Shown: positions 53,401 through 61,727 of the stretch, piece by piece
Numbering within the stretch: position 1 is the first letter of the stretch
How the letters are laid out: the number at the start of each line of letters is the position of its first letter
DNA from: JANQGH01 sp039177555
GTDB lineage: Bacteria > Pseudomonadota > Alphaproteobacteria > DSM-16000 > Inquilinaceae
Direction of reading: 5' to 3'
Length of the DNA stretch: 64,000 nucleotides
Assembly (NCBI GenBank): GCA_039177555.1
Contig: JBCDFV010000007.1
Coordinates: 73,951-137,950 of the forward strand
The notes under the pieces: generated by a model
Told to the model about the DNA's origin: nothing
Seen by the model: only the letters and a program-made list of their open reading frames with translations
The model's database searches: none
Made by a program: the position numbers and the translations under genes

Positions 53401-53435
53401 GTTCCATATCTGAAACTATGATCTTTTTTTGAAAC
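53401..53435. promoter_or_regulatory. Operator upstream of the Rieske ferredoxin operon
   Basis: GTTCCA (53401-53406), N4, TGAAAC (53411-53416), N13, TGAAAC (53430-53435). The geometry is identical to the site at 48647-48681, with G to A changes in two arms. It starts 16 bases upstream of the ferredoxin start codon, just outside its ribosome-binding site. Proposed target of the IclR protein of the same operon. Confidence 0.7.
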
Positions 53436-53531
53436 TATCACGGATCGGCGCTCCTTTTCAATCGGCAACTTGCGTCACGCGGGAAGCGTCAGCACCATGG
53501 CGCCCCCTCAACGACTGAAAACGGAATCCCA

Positions 53532-54296
53532 ATGCTCACGGTAGAGACCCCGGCGGCCGGCGTGGCCCTGTTGCGATACGAGCGGCCGGAGGCCCGCAAT
53601 GCGCTGTCCGCCGGCATTCGCGCGGACATGGCCGAACGGTTGGAGGCGCTGGACGCCGACAGCGACGTCCGGGCGATCATCCTGACCGGCACGGAAAAGG
53701 CCTTCGCCGCCGGCGCCGACCTGGCCGAGATGGCCGACGCCGGCCCGGTGGAGATGCTGAACCGCAACACGGGCGCCGTCTGGGACCGTATCGCCAACAT
53801 CTCCAAGCCGGTGATTGCCGCCGTGAACGGCTTTGCGCTGGGCGGTGGCTGCGAACTGGCCATGCATTGCGACATCATCATCGCCGGCGAGGGCGCGCGC
53901 TTCGGCCAGCCGGAGCCGAAGGTGGGCCTGATGCCCGGCGGCGGCGGCACCCAGCGCCTGACGCGCGCGGTCGGCAAGTTCCGCGCCAATTTGTACCTGA
54001 TGACCGGCCGCATGTTTGACGCAAAAACCGCCCTGTCGATGGGGTTGGTCAGCGAGGTGGTCGCCGACGATGCGGTCGTCGACACGGCGATTGAAGTTGC
54101 GGGCGAGGTCGCCGCGCTGCCGCCCGTGGCGCTGAAGTCGATCAAGCAGGCGGTTCGCATGGCCGACGCCGCGCCCTTGGACCAGGCCTTGGCGTTCGAA
54201 CGCAGGGCCTTTCAGTTCCTGTTCGCCACCGACGACAAGCGCGAGGGCATCGCGGCCTTTATGGAAAAGCGCAAGCCCGTCTTCGAAGGCCGCTAA
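53532..54296 (+). CDS. paaF: Enoyl-CoA hydratase (PaaF / 2,3-dehydroadipyl-CoA hydratase-like)
   Basis: A 254-residue hydratase. Oxyanion loop AFAAGADLAEM; catalytic glutamates in GFALGGGCELAMHCD and FGQPEPKVGLMPGGGG; C-terminus KREGIAAFMEKRKPVFEG. The pattern is close to PaaF, which hydrates 2,3-dehydroadipyl-CoA in phenylacetate and benzoyl-CoA breakdown. It pairs with the next gene, a PaaH-like dehydrogenase. Hydration of a cinnamoyl-CoA is the alternative suggested by the downstream feruloyl-CoA synthase. Confidence 0.85.
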   Translation: MLTVETPAAGVALLRYERPEARNALSAGIRADMAERLEALDADSDVRAIILTGTEKAFAAGADLAEMADAGPVEMLNRNTGAVWDRIANISKPVIAAVNGFALGGGCELAMHCDIIIAGEGARFGQPEPKVGLMPGGGGTQRLTRAVGKFRANLYLMTGRMFDAKTALSMGLVSEVVADDAVVDTAIEVAGEVAALPPVALKSIKQAVRMADAAPLDQALAFERRAFQFLFATDDKREGIAAFMEKRKPVFEGR

Positions 54297-54364
54297 CGGG
54301 CGCTTTCGCCCACCGTCCCGATCGGGTAGGGGTAGCGCGGGCCGTTCGCAAACTGGGGAAATCG

Positions 54365-55873
54365 ATGGTCGACTTCGCAACCGATCAAGCCGTTATCGGC
54401 GTCGTGGGGGCCGGTGCCATGGGCCAGGGCATCGCCCAGGTCGCGCTCACCGGCGGCTTGCATGTCGCGCTCTACGATCTTGACGCGGCGGCGCGACAGC
54501 GCGCGGGCGAACAGATCGCCGCGCGGCTGGACCGGCTGGTCGAGAAGGGCAGGATGGCCGCCGACGCAGCGGCGGATGCGAAGGCTCGCCTGACCTTGGC
54601 CGACGGGTTGGACGGCCTTGCCAACGCCGACGCGGTGGTTGAGGCCGTGACCGAGGATGTCGCGGTCAAACGCGCCATCTTCGAACAGCTTGAAGGCCTG
54701 ATCCGGCCGGACTGCCTGTTGGCGTCCAACACCTCATCGATCCCGATCGCGCGCATTGCCGCCGGCGCCAAGCGACCCGGCCGGATCGCGGGCATGCATT
54801 TCTTCAACCCGGTGCCGCTGATGGCGCTGGTCGAACTGGTTGAGGCCCGCGAGACCGCACCGGAGACCTTGGACGCGCTGGCGACGCTGGCTCAGCGTAT
54901 GGGGCGCACGCCGGTGCGCGTGAAGGACACGCCCGGCTTTCTGGTCAACCTCGGCGGCCGCGCCTACGTCACCGAGGCGCTGCACATCGTCCAGGAGGGC
55001 GTTGCGACCCCGGCGCAGGTCGATGCCGTGATGCGCGATTGCTGCGGCTACCGCATGGGGCCGTTCGAGCTGATGGATCTGACCGGCATCGACGTCAACT
55101 TTCCGGTCACCGAGATCATCCATCGCGGCTTCTTCTACGATCCGCGCCTGCGCAGCACGCCCGATCACCGCTCTCTGTTGGATGCCGGCCGCCTGGGCCG
55201 TAAGTCCGGTGCCGGCTTCTTCAGCTATGAGGACGGCAAGCCGGCCGAACAGCCGGTCGACCTGGTCACGAATGCTGAGCCGCCAACGAAAATCGTGCTG
55301 CTGGTGGACGATCCTGAACTGACGGATTTGGCGCTGGCGGCGGAGATCGAGATCCTGGCCGCCGACGATGGCGAAAGTCCGATCGTGACCGCCCTGCCGC
55401 GGGGCCGGGACGCGACGCAAGCCGTCTTCGACACCGGGGTCGACCCGTCGCGCCTGGTGGCGGTCGATACCGAGTTCGATACGTCCAAGCGGCTGGTCGT
55501 CATGGTGCCGCCGGGGGCGGATTTCGACAATCTGCAAAGCGTGGCGGCCTGGCTGACCGCCAGCGGGGTCGCGGTTACGGCGATCCAGGACTCGCCCGGC
55601 TTCATCGCCCAGCGCATTCAGGCGATGGTCGGCAATCTGGGCTGCGAGATCGCCCAGCGGGGTCTGGCCAGCCCGGCGGACATCGACACGGCCATGAAGC
55701 TGGGCCTGAACTACCCGATGGGCCCGCTGGAGCTTGTCGACGAGATGGGTCCGGGCCGGGTCCATGACATGCTGATGCGCATGCAGCAGATCACTGGCGA
55801 CGACCGCTATCGGCCGTCGCTATGGCTGCGCCGGCGGGCCTTGCTGGGCTTAAGCGCGCGCACGCCGGACTGA
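54365..55873 (+). CDS. paaH: 3-hydroxyacyl-CoA dehydrogenase (PaaH/PaaC-like)
   Basis: NAD-dependent dehydrogenase that oxidises 3-hydroxyadipyl-CoA-type substrates. It has 502 residues. NAD loop IGVVGAGAMGQGIAQVA, the catalytic His region IAGMHFFNPVPLMALVELV, substrate Ser/Asn in LASNTSSIPI, domain 2 (about 190-285) with DTPGFLVNL and GPFELMDLTGIDVN. A second copy of the C-terminal domain follows (about 400-495, DSPGFIAQRIQAMVGN), as in the long PaaH form. The middle segment (300-395) is family specific. Thiolase is not in the window. Confidence 0.9.
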   Translation: MVDFATDQAVIGVVGAGAMGQGIAQVALTGGLHVALYDLDAAARQRAGEQIAARLDRLVEKGRMAADAAADAKARLTLADGLDGLANADAVVEAVTEDVAVKRAIFEQLEGLIRPDCLLASNTSSIPIARIAAGAKRPGRIAGMHFFNPVPLMALVELVEARETAPETLDALATLAQRMGRTPVRVKDTPGFLVNLGGRAYVTEALHIVQEGVATPAQVDAVMRDCCGYRMGPFELMDLTGIDVNFPVTEIIHRGFFYDPRLRSTPDHRSLLDAGRLGRKSGAGFFSYEDGKPAEQPVDLVTNAEPPTKIVLLVDDPELTDLALAAEIEILAADDGESPIVTALPRGRDATQAVFDTGVDPSRLVAVDTEFDTSKRLVVMVPPGADFDNLQSVAAWLTASGVAVTAIQDSPGFIAQRIQAMVGNLGCEIAQRGLASPADIDTAMKLGLNYPMGPLELVDEMGPGRVHDMLMRMQQITGDDRYRPSLWLRRRALLGLSARTPD

Positions 55874-55881
55874 TGCGCCAG

Positions 55882-56847
55882 CTAGGCCTGGTGCCCTAGG
55901 ATCCAGCCCTCCAGGGCCAAGTCCGGATCATTCCAGGGACAACCCTCGCCGAGGCGTCCGGTCAGAACCAGAAACATGCCCAGCAGGCCGACCAGGCTAT
56001 CGAACGCGTCCTCGCCTTGCGGGCCGGGGCCAAATCCGTCCTCGATCTGGCGTCGGAGCGCAGGGTCCAGGACCAGGTCCATGTCGGCAGCTTTTCCTAG
56101 CAACGCCGTCGCCTGCGCCTGCCGGTCCGCCTCCCGCCGCTTGCTGCGGCCACCCGTGCCGACGGTAAGCCCGAGGGGTCGCGTGAACTGGCCCGGATAG
56201 GTCTCGCACAAGACCGTTCGTCCGGGCGCCAGCAAATCGGCCAGCGGGCCGTCGAACGGCCAGAGCGCGGTTGTCGCGTCGCCTGCATGCGGCAGGATCA
56301 GCTCGCGCCAGCCGGCGATGGCCGCTTTGCCGACCTGCTGGCCGCCGACCAGGAAGAACAGGCTGGACGTCGCGCGCCGCTCGGCACCCGCCCGGTCGCA
56401 CCGCCGCAGGAGATCGTCGTAGGAGGTCGCGCCCAGCGCTTCTGCCAGTCCTTGGCGTGAAACCACACCCTTGGGCAGGTTGCGGGCGGGAAAGAAGGGC
56501 CGGGTCGGGCCGACCTGATCGATGATTTCCGCCGGCTGCAGAAAGTTGGGCCAGAGGCCGTCAGCTAGGTTCCGTAGGACCTGGCGAAACGCGGACACTT
56601 TCAGTAATGGGCCGAGGACAATCGGCAGCCCAACTGGAAAGTCGAAGCCGAGCATGACGCTTCGATCCGTCGAACGCTGCCTAAGCCCGCCCAGCAACCC
56701 CGACGTCTGTGGACATACGCACGCCTTTTGAAGCCGGTAGCTGTTGCCGGTTCGTTCCGCGACGGAGATCCACCGCTTGGCAGGGTCGGTGCTCCAATCC
56801 GCATGGGCGACGATGCCGGGCCACGCGTGCCTAGCGATGGGCTGCAC
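55882..56847 (-). CDS. DUF429-like protein, predicted RNase H fold
   Basis: A 321-residue protein of unknown function. DUF429-like elements are HADWSTDPAKRWIS near the N-terminus, MLGFDFPVGLPIVLGP, VLCETYPGQF, and the helix EDAFDSLVGLLGMFLV near the C-terminus. Acidic residues at these places could form an RNase H-like metal site, but no activity is established. It lies convergent to paaH with a 9-base gap and interrupts the aromatic genes; no link to them is evident. Confidence 0.55.
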   Translation of the reverse strand: MQPIARHAWPGIVAHADWSTDPAKRWISVAERTGNSYRLQKACVCPQTSGLLGGLRQRSTDRSVMLGFDFPVGLPIVLGPLLKVSAFRQVLRNLADGLWPNFLQPAEIIDQVGPTRPFFPARNLPKGVVSRQGLAEALGATSYDDLLRRCDRAGAERRATSSLFFLVGGQQVGKAAIAGWRELILPHAGDATTALWPFDGPLADLLAPGRTVLCETYPGQFTRPLGLTVGTGGRSKRREADRQAQATALLGKAADMDLVLDPALRRQIEDGFGPGPQGEDAFDSLVGLLGMFLVLTGRLGEGCPWNDPDLALEGWILGHQA

Positions 56848-57061
56848 GGCGGTCTCTCATATTGCGCTGTTTCCTCAACCGGCTGTACCATTCGAAAACT
56901 GTTGGTGGGACAAACTATTTGCGATGGAAGAGATGGCCATCGCGGCGCGGTATCGGCCATTGCACGCTGAACGACAATGGCGTGAGATGTCGACGTGAGA
57001 TAGAGACAGTCAATAGCGCGGCGGATCGTCATGATACGCCAAAAAAACGGGGAGGAGTTCG

Positions 57062-58315
57062 ATGACGACAGACGACAAGACGCTGAAACCCGGCGGCGGG
57101 ATCGGCCGGCGGCAGTTCACCGGCGCGGCGATTGCCGGTGCCGCGACCTTGCCGGTGCTTCACCCGCTGCGCCTGGTTCGCGCGCAGGCGCCCGTACGTG
57201 TGGGCGTGCTGCTGCCGCGATCCGGCTTCTTGAGCGCGATCGGCGCCGCTTGCTGGCGCGGCGCGGAACTGGCGCCGAACATCCTGTCCGACATGGGGCT
57301 GGCGGTCGAGGTCGTCGGCGCGGACACGGAGTCCAACCCCGACACCGGCCGCACCCAGGCCGAACGCCTGATCCGCGAAGGCGTCGACATGCTGGTCGGC
57401 TGTTTTGACAGCGGCACCACGGCGGCCGTCGCCCAGGTGGCGGAACAGAACGGCATGCCGTTCGTCATCAACATCGCGGCCGATCCCGCGATTACCGAGC
57501 AGGGCTATCAGTACGTCTTCCGCAACTTCCCCAAGGCGCCGACCCTGGTGATGCGGGGCCTGGGCTCGATCAACAACCTGTTCGAGGTCACGGGCACGAC
57601 GCCGCGGACGACCGTGTTCATGCACATCAACGACACGTTCGGCACGGCCATGTCGCGCGGCATTCAGGCCCTGGCGCCGCGCGTCGGCGTCCCGTACGAG
57701 TTCCTGGACACGATCTCCTACGATCCGCAGGCGCGGGATCTGTCGGTGGAGGTGTCGAGGGCCCGTGCGCTGAACCCTGACTTCCTGATGGTCGTCACCC
57801 GCCTGAACGATGCCATCCTGCTGGTGCGCGAATGCGTGCGTCAGCGCTTTGACACCATGGGCATCATCTCGCCCGGCAGCCCCGGCATGTATGAAAAGCA
57901 GTTCGCCGACACGTTGGGCCCGTACGCGGAGTACGCGACCACGTCCGTGCCCTGGTTCAACCCGACAAGCCCGATCACGACCGAGCTGCAAAGCCAGTTC
58001 GTGGCCGAGTTCCCGGACCAGACCTTTGAGCTGAACCCCGGCTTCACCTTCGAGGCGCTGATGATCTGTGCCGACGCGGCCCAGCGCGCGGGGTCGACCA
58101 ACGCCGACGATCTGGTCGCGGCCTTGCGGGCGACCGAGATTGCCGAGCATCCGATGTATGGCGGTCCGATCCAGTTCGACGAGGAAGGCCAGAACCCGAA
58201 CATCGACACGGTGGTCGTCCAGATCCAGGATGGTAACCCGGTGGTTACGGCACCGGTGGACATCGCCACGGCCGAGGCGGTCTTCCCGGTTCCCTCTTGG
58301 GCCGATCGGGGCTGA
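57062..58315 (+). CDS. ABC transporter substrate-binding protein (second Liv system, Tat-type signal)
   Basis: A 417-residue periplasmic binding protein. The N-terminus has a twin-arginine motif, GRRQFTGAAIAGAATLPVL, and cleavage after VRAQA, so export folded through Tat is likely. Type I fold: VRVGVLLPRSGFLSAIGAACWRGAELA, ESNPDTGRTQAERLI, VGCFDSGTTAAVAQVAEQ. The family binds aromatic and short-chain organic acids. GGGGAGGAG precedes the ATG. First of a Liv operon ending with a feruloyl-CoA-synthase-like gene. Confidence 0.9.
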   Translation: MTTDDKTLKPGGGIGRRQFTGAAIAGAATLPVLHPLRLVRAQAPVRVGVLLPRSGFLSAIGAACWRGAELAPNILSDMGLAVEVVGADTESNPDTGRTQAERLIREGVDMLVGCFDSGTTAAVAQVAEQNGMPFVINIAADPAITEQGYQYVFRNFPKAPTLVMRGLGSINNLFEVTGTTPRTTVFMHINDTFGTAMSRGIQALAPRVGVPYEFLDTISYDPQARDLSVEVSRARALNPDFLMVVTRLNDAILLVRECVRQRFDTMGIISPGSPGMYEKQFADTLGPYAEYATTSVPWFNPTSPITTELQSQFVAEFPDQTFELNPGFTFEALMICADAAQRAGSTNADDLVAALRATEIAEHPMYGGPIQFDEEGQNPNIDTVVVQIQDGNPVVTAPVDIATAEAVFPVPSWADRG

Positions 58316-58333
58316 TCGCGTTCAACGCGCGTC

Positions 58334-58365
58334 GGGGCTGGCGTCTCTCTCAGATCGCCGGCCCC
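58334..58365 (+). terminator. Intercistronic hairpin after the second binding-protein gene
   Basis: GGGGCTGGCG (58334-58343) pairs with CGCCGGCCCC (58356-58365) with one mismatch. Without a T tract it probably reduces read-through into the permease genes or protects the upstream message. The position is the same as in the first liv operon. Confidence 0.55.
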
Positions 58366-58395
58366 GGTTCAGGTCAGGACGGATAGACGCCGCCG

Positions 58396-59271
58396 ATGCT
58401 GCCGATTGAGTTCTATTTCGACGCCGCCATCAAGGGGCTGTTGACAGGATCGGTCTACGCCATGCTGGCGGTCGGCCTGTCGATCATCTTCGGCGTCATG
58501 CGGGTGGTGAACTTCGCCCATGGCGAGATGCTGGTCGCCGGCATGTTCGGCGCCTATCTGGTTTTCGTGACGCTGGGCCTGGACCCGATCCTGGCCATCC
58601 CGATCGTCGCGTTGGTGATGTTCCTGTTCGGCGTCGTCTTGCAACGCGGCCTGATCGACCGCTTTATCACCGCGCCGGAACACCAGCAGTTCCTGGTCCT
58701 GATCGGCGTCGCGCTGATCCTGACCAACGGTCTCGACATGATCTTCGGGCCGGATGCGCGCAACGTTCAGGTGCCGTACGCGTTCGCCTCGTTCGAGGTT
58801 GGGCCGTTTTTCCTCGACAATGTCCGGGTCTATTCCGCGATCACGGCACTGGCGCTGATCGCGCTCTTGTATCTGTTCTTCAACCACACGCTTACCGGCA
58901 AGGCGATCCGCGCCTGTGCGGACAACAATCGCGGCGCCCAGGTCGTCGGCCTGAATGTCAGCCGGCTGTACGCCATTACGTTCGGCATCGGGGCGGCCTG
59001 TGCCGGGGCGGCCGGCTGCCTGTTGATCATGGTGATCGACGTGACCCCGCATCTGGGCGCGGATTTCACCCTGCTGGCCTTCACCATCGTCATCATCGGC
59101 GGCCTGGGCAGCATGACCGGGGCCCTACTTGGCGGCCTGTTGATCGGCGTGTCGGAGGCGATGGCGGGCATCCTGATCCAGCCCTCGCTGAAGTCCAGCT
59201 TCAGCTTCGGCTTGCTGATCCTGGTGCTGCTGCTGCGGCCGAACGGCCTGTTGGGCAAACGGTCGTCGTGA
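58396..59271 (+). CDS. livH: ABC transporter permease LivH (second system)
   Basis: A 291-residue membrane permease. MRVVNFAHGEMLVAGMFGAY is the LivH signature near residue 35; CADNNRGAQVVGLNVSRLY is the cytoplasmic coupling loop; IVIIGGLGSMTGALLGGLLIG is near the end. Its TGA overlaps the GTG of livM (GTGA). Confidence 0.93.
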   Translation: MLPIEFYFDAAIKGLLTGSVYAMLAVGLSIIFGVMRVVNFAHGEMLVAGMFGAYLVFVTLGLDPILAIPIVALVMFLFGVVLQRGLIDRFITAPEHQQFLVLIGVALILTNGLDMIFGPDARNVQVPYAFASFEVGPFFLDNVRVYSAITALALIALLYLFFNHTLTGKAIRACADNNRGAQVVGLNVSRLYAITFGIGAACAGAAGCLLIMVIDVTPHLGADFTLLAFTIVIIGGLGSMTGALLGGLLIGVSEAMAGILIQPSLKSSFSFGLLILVLLLRPNGLLGKRSS

Positions 59272-60293
59272 GGTCGCTGTTCGAAGGCGTGCCGGCCCGC
59301 GCCGCATGGGGATTGGTCTGTGTGATCGTCCTCTTGTATCTCGCGCCCCTGGTGTTCGGTGGCTATGTGCTCTCCGTCCTGATCCTGTGCTGCTATCTGG
59401 CGGTGCTGGGCCAAGCCTGGAACGTGATGATGGGCTTTGCCGGCCAGCTTTCGCTGGGTCACGCCCTCTATATCGGTCTTGGTGCCTATGCGTCCGGTGC
59501 CCTGTTCTTTCACTTCGGCCTGGGGCCGTGGATCGGCCTGATCCCAGCCTTCATCGTCGCGGGCGCCATGGGCGCGTTGATCGGCTGGCTGGGCTTTCGG
59601 TTCGGCATTCGCGGCGTCTATTTCGCGCTGTTGACCATCGCCTTTGCCGAATTCGTGCGCATCCTGTTCGATCATTGGGGCTGGGTCGGCGGGTCCAGCG
59701 GCATGTTCCTGCCGGTCCAGAACCGCAACATCGATATGGATGCCGCGTCGATCGCCAACGCCTTTTGGACCCTGCGTGGCCCCAACTGGGTTTTCTATTA
59801 CGTCATCCTGACCGGCATGGTCGCCTGCCTGGTGATCGTCCGCCTGCTGATGCGCACGCGTGTCGGCTATTACTGGCTGGCCATCCGGGAAGACCAGGAG
59901 GCGGCCCAGGCGATGGGCATCAACGTGCTGCGCTACAAGCTGCTGGCGGTCGTGATATCGGCCATGATGACGGCCTTCGGAGGTGTCTTCTATGCCTTCT
60001 ACAACAACACGCTCTATCCGGAATCGATCTTCTCGATCGACCGGTCGATCGAGCTGTTGCTGGGGGTCATAATCGGCGGCATCGGCACTCTGTTCGGCCC
60101 GATCCTGGGCGCGTTCGCGCTGACTTGGCTGGGCGAGGGCCTGTCGATCACCCAGGAATGGTTCGATATCGACGGGCTGAAGCTGTTGACCTATGGCGTG
60201 GCGATGCTGGCGATCATCCTGTTCCGTCCCGCCGGACTTTGGCCCTGGCTGCGGCGCCTCTTGGGCATGGAAGAACGGCGGCCCGATGCTTGA
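59268..60293 (+). CDS. livM: ABC transporter permease LivM (second system)
   Basis: A 341-residue membrane permease from GTG 59268. LGQAWNVMMGFAGQLSLGHALYIGLGAY is the LivM signature; LAIREDQEAAQAMGINVLRYK is the coupling loop; GGIGTLFGPILGAFALTWL is near the end. The last 8 bases overlap livG. Confidence 0.93.
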   Translation: MRSLFEGVPARAAWGLVCVIVLLYLAPLVFGGYVLSVLILCCYLAVLGQAWNVMMGFAGQLSLGHALYIGLGAYASGALFFHFGLGPWIGLIPAFIVAGAMGALIGWLGFRFGIRGVYFALLTIAFAEFVRILFDHWGWVGGSSGMFLPVQNRNIDMDAASIANAFWTLRGPNWVFYYVILTGMVACLVIVRLLMRTRVGYYWLAIREDQEAAQAMGINVLRYKLLAVVISAMMTAFGGVFYAFYNNTLYPESIFSIDRSIELLLGVIIGGIGTLFGPILGAFALTWLGEGLSITQEWFDIDGLKLLTYGVAMLAIILFRPAGLWPWLRRLLGMEERRPDA

Positions 60294-61002
60294 GGTCCGC
60301 AGCCTGCACAAGAGCTTCCGCGGCCTGGTGGCGGTTAACGAGCTCAGCTTCTCCGTCGCCAAAGGCTCGATCGGCGCGCTGATCGGCCCCAACGGTGCCG
60401 GCAAGACCACGGTCTTCAATCTGATCACCGGCGCCTTGCGGCCGGATCGGGGTCAGGTGTTGCTGGACGGCAAGGACATCACCGGCCGGCGCCCGGACCA
60501 GGCCTGCCGGGACGGCATCGGCCGCACATTCCAGGTCGCCAAGCCCTTGAACGATCTGACGGTCGAGGAAAACGTCATGATCGGCGCCCTGCGCGCGGCG
60601 CGGGGCGTGGCCGAGGCCAGGGTCGAGGCGAGGCGCGTGCTGGACCTGCTGGCCTTCGGGCGTGAGGCGACCAAGCCCGCCCACGAGCTGACCTTGCCGG
60701 ACCGCAAGCGGCTGGAGGTCGCAAAGGCGCTGGCCACCAAGCCGCGCATCCTGCTGCTGGACGAGGTCATGGCCGGCCTCAGGCCGATCGAGACCGACCA
60801 GATGGTCGAGGTCTTCCGGCGCCTGAACCAGGAGACGGGCCTGACCATCCTGCTGATCGAACATGTCATGCGGGCCGTGATGGCCCTGTCCGGCCATGTC
60901 ACGGTGATCAATTACGGTTCGCTGATCGCGGCAGGCCCGCCGGACCAGGTCGTGCGCGACCAGGCCGTGCTCGACTGCTATCTGGGGCAGGAGGCGGAGT
61001 AG
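60286..61002 (+). CDS. livG: ABC transporter ATP-binding protein LivG (second system)
   Basis: A 238-residue ATPase from ATG 60286. Walker A GPNGAGKTTVFNLITG, GIGRTFQVAKPLNDLTVEEN, Walker B ILLLDEVMAGLRPIE and H-loop IEHVMRAVM. The signature is unusual, ELTLPDRKRLEVAKAL in place of LSxGQ, a variant also seen in other LivG-type proteins. Its TAG shares a base with the GTG of livF. Confidence 0.92.
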   Translation: MLEVRSLHKSFRGLVAVNELSFSVAKGSIGALIGPNGAGKTTVFNLITGALRPDRGQVLLDGKDITGRRPDQACRDGIGRTFQVAKPLNDLTVEENVMIGALRAARGVAEARVEARRVLDLLAFGREATKPAHELTLPDRKRLEVAKALATKPRILLLDEVMAGLRPIETDQMVEVFRRLNQETGLTILLIEHVMRAVMALSGHVTVINYGSLIAAGPPDQVVRDQAVLDCYLGQEAE

Positions 61003-61706
61003 TGCTGACGATCGAAGCCGTTGATCTGCACTATGGCGACGCGCAGGCCCTGTCGGACGTCTCGCTGACCGTCGAAGAGGGCGAGATCGTCGCCATCATC
61101 GGCGCCAACGGTGCCGGCAAAAGCTCGCTGATCTCCACCATCGCCGGTATCTACCGCCCGACGCGCGGCCGGATCACGTTCGAGGGCGAGGACATCACCG
61201 GCTGGCCGAGCCATTTGGTGTGCGATCTCGGCATCGGCCAGGTCGCGGAGGGCCGCCAGATCTTCCCCAGCATGACGGTGCGGGAAAACCTGGAAATGGG
61301 CGCCGTCATCCCCCGCGCGCGCAAGCTGGCCGCGTCTACGATGGACCGTGTCTTCACGATCTTCCCGCGCTTGGCCGAACGCATGCGGCAGGACGCCGGG
61401 ACGCTCTCCGGCGGCGAACAGCAGATGCTGGCGATTGGCCGTTGCCTGATGGGCCAACCCCGGCTGATCATGCTGGACGAACCGTCGCTTGGCCTCGCGC
61501 CGACGATCGTGCAGGAGGTCTTTCGCATCGTGCACCAGCTCAACACCGACGGGTTGACCATCGTCTTGGTCGAACAGAACGTGGTCGGGTCGCTGAAACT
61601 GGCCGACCGGGCCTATGTCCTGGAGAATGGCCAGATCGCTATGGCCGGAAGTGGCCAGTCCCTGCTGGACGACGACCGACTGCGCCAGGCCTATCTGGGC
61701 CTCTAG
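61002..61706 (+). CDS. livF: ABC transporter ATP-binding protein LivF (second system)
   Basis: A 234-residue ATPase from GTG 61002. Walker A GANGAGKSSLISTIAG, QVAEGRQIFPSMTVREN (LivF type), signature TLSGGEQQMLAIGRCL, Walker B LIMLDEPSLGLAPT and H-loop VEQNVVGSL. Followed after 21 bases by the feruloyl-CoA-synthase-like gene. Confidence 0.93.
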   Translation: MLTIEAVDLHYGDAQALSDVSLTVEEGEIVAIIGANGAGKSSLISTIAGIYRPTRGRITFEGEDITGWPSHLVCDLGIGQVAEGRQIFPSMTVRENLEMGAVIPRARKLAASTMDRVFTIFPRLAERMRQDAGTLSGGEQQMLAIGRCLMGQPRLIMLDEPSLGLAPTIVQEVFRIVHQLNTDGLTIVLVEQNVVGSLKLADRAYVLENGQIAMAGSGQSLLDDDRLRQAYLGL

Positions 61707-61727
61707 ACCACTGCTTCGAGGGTCGCC

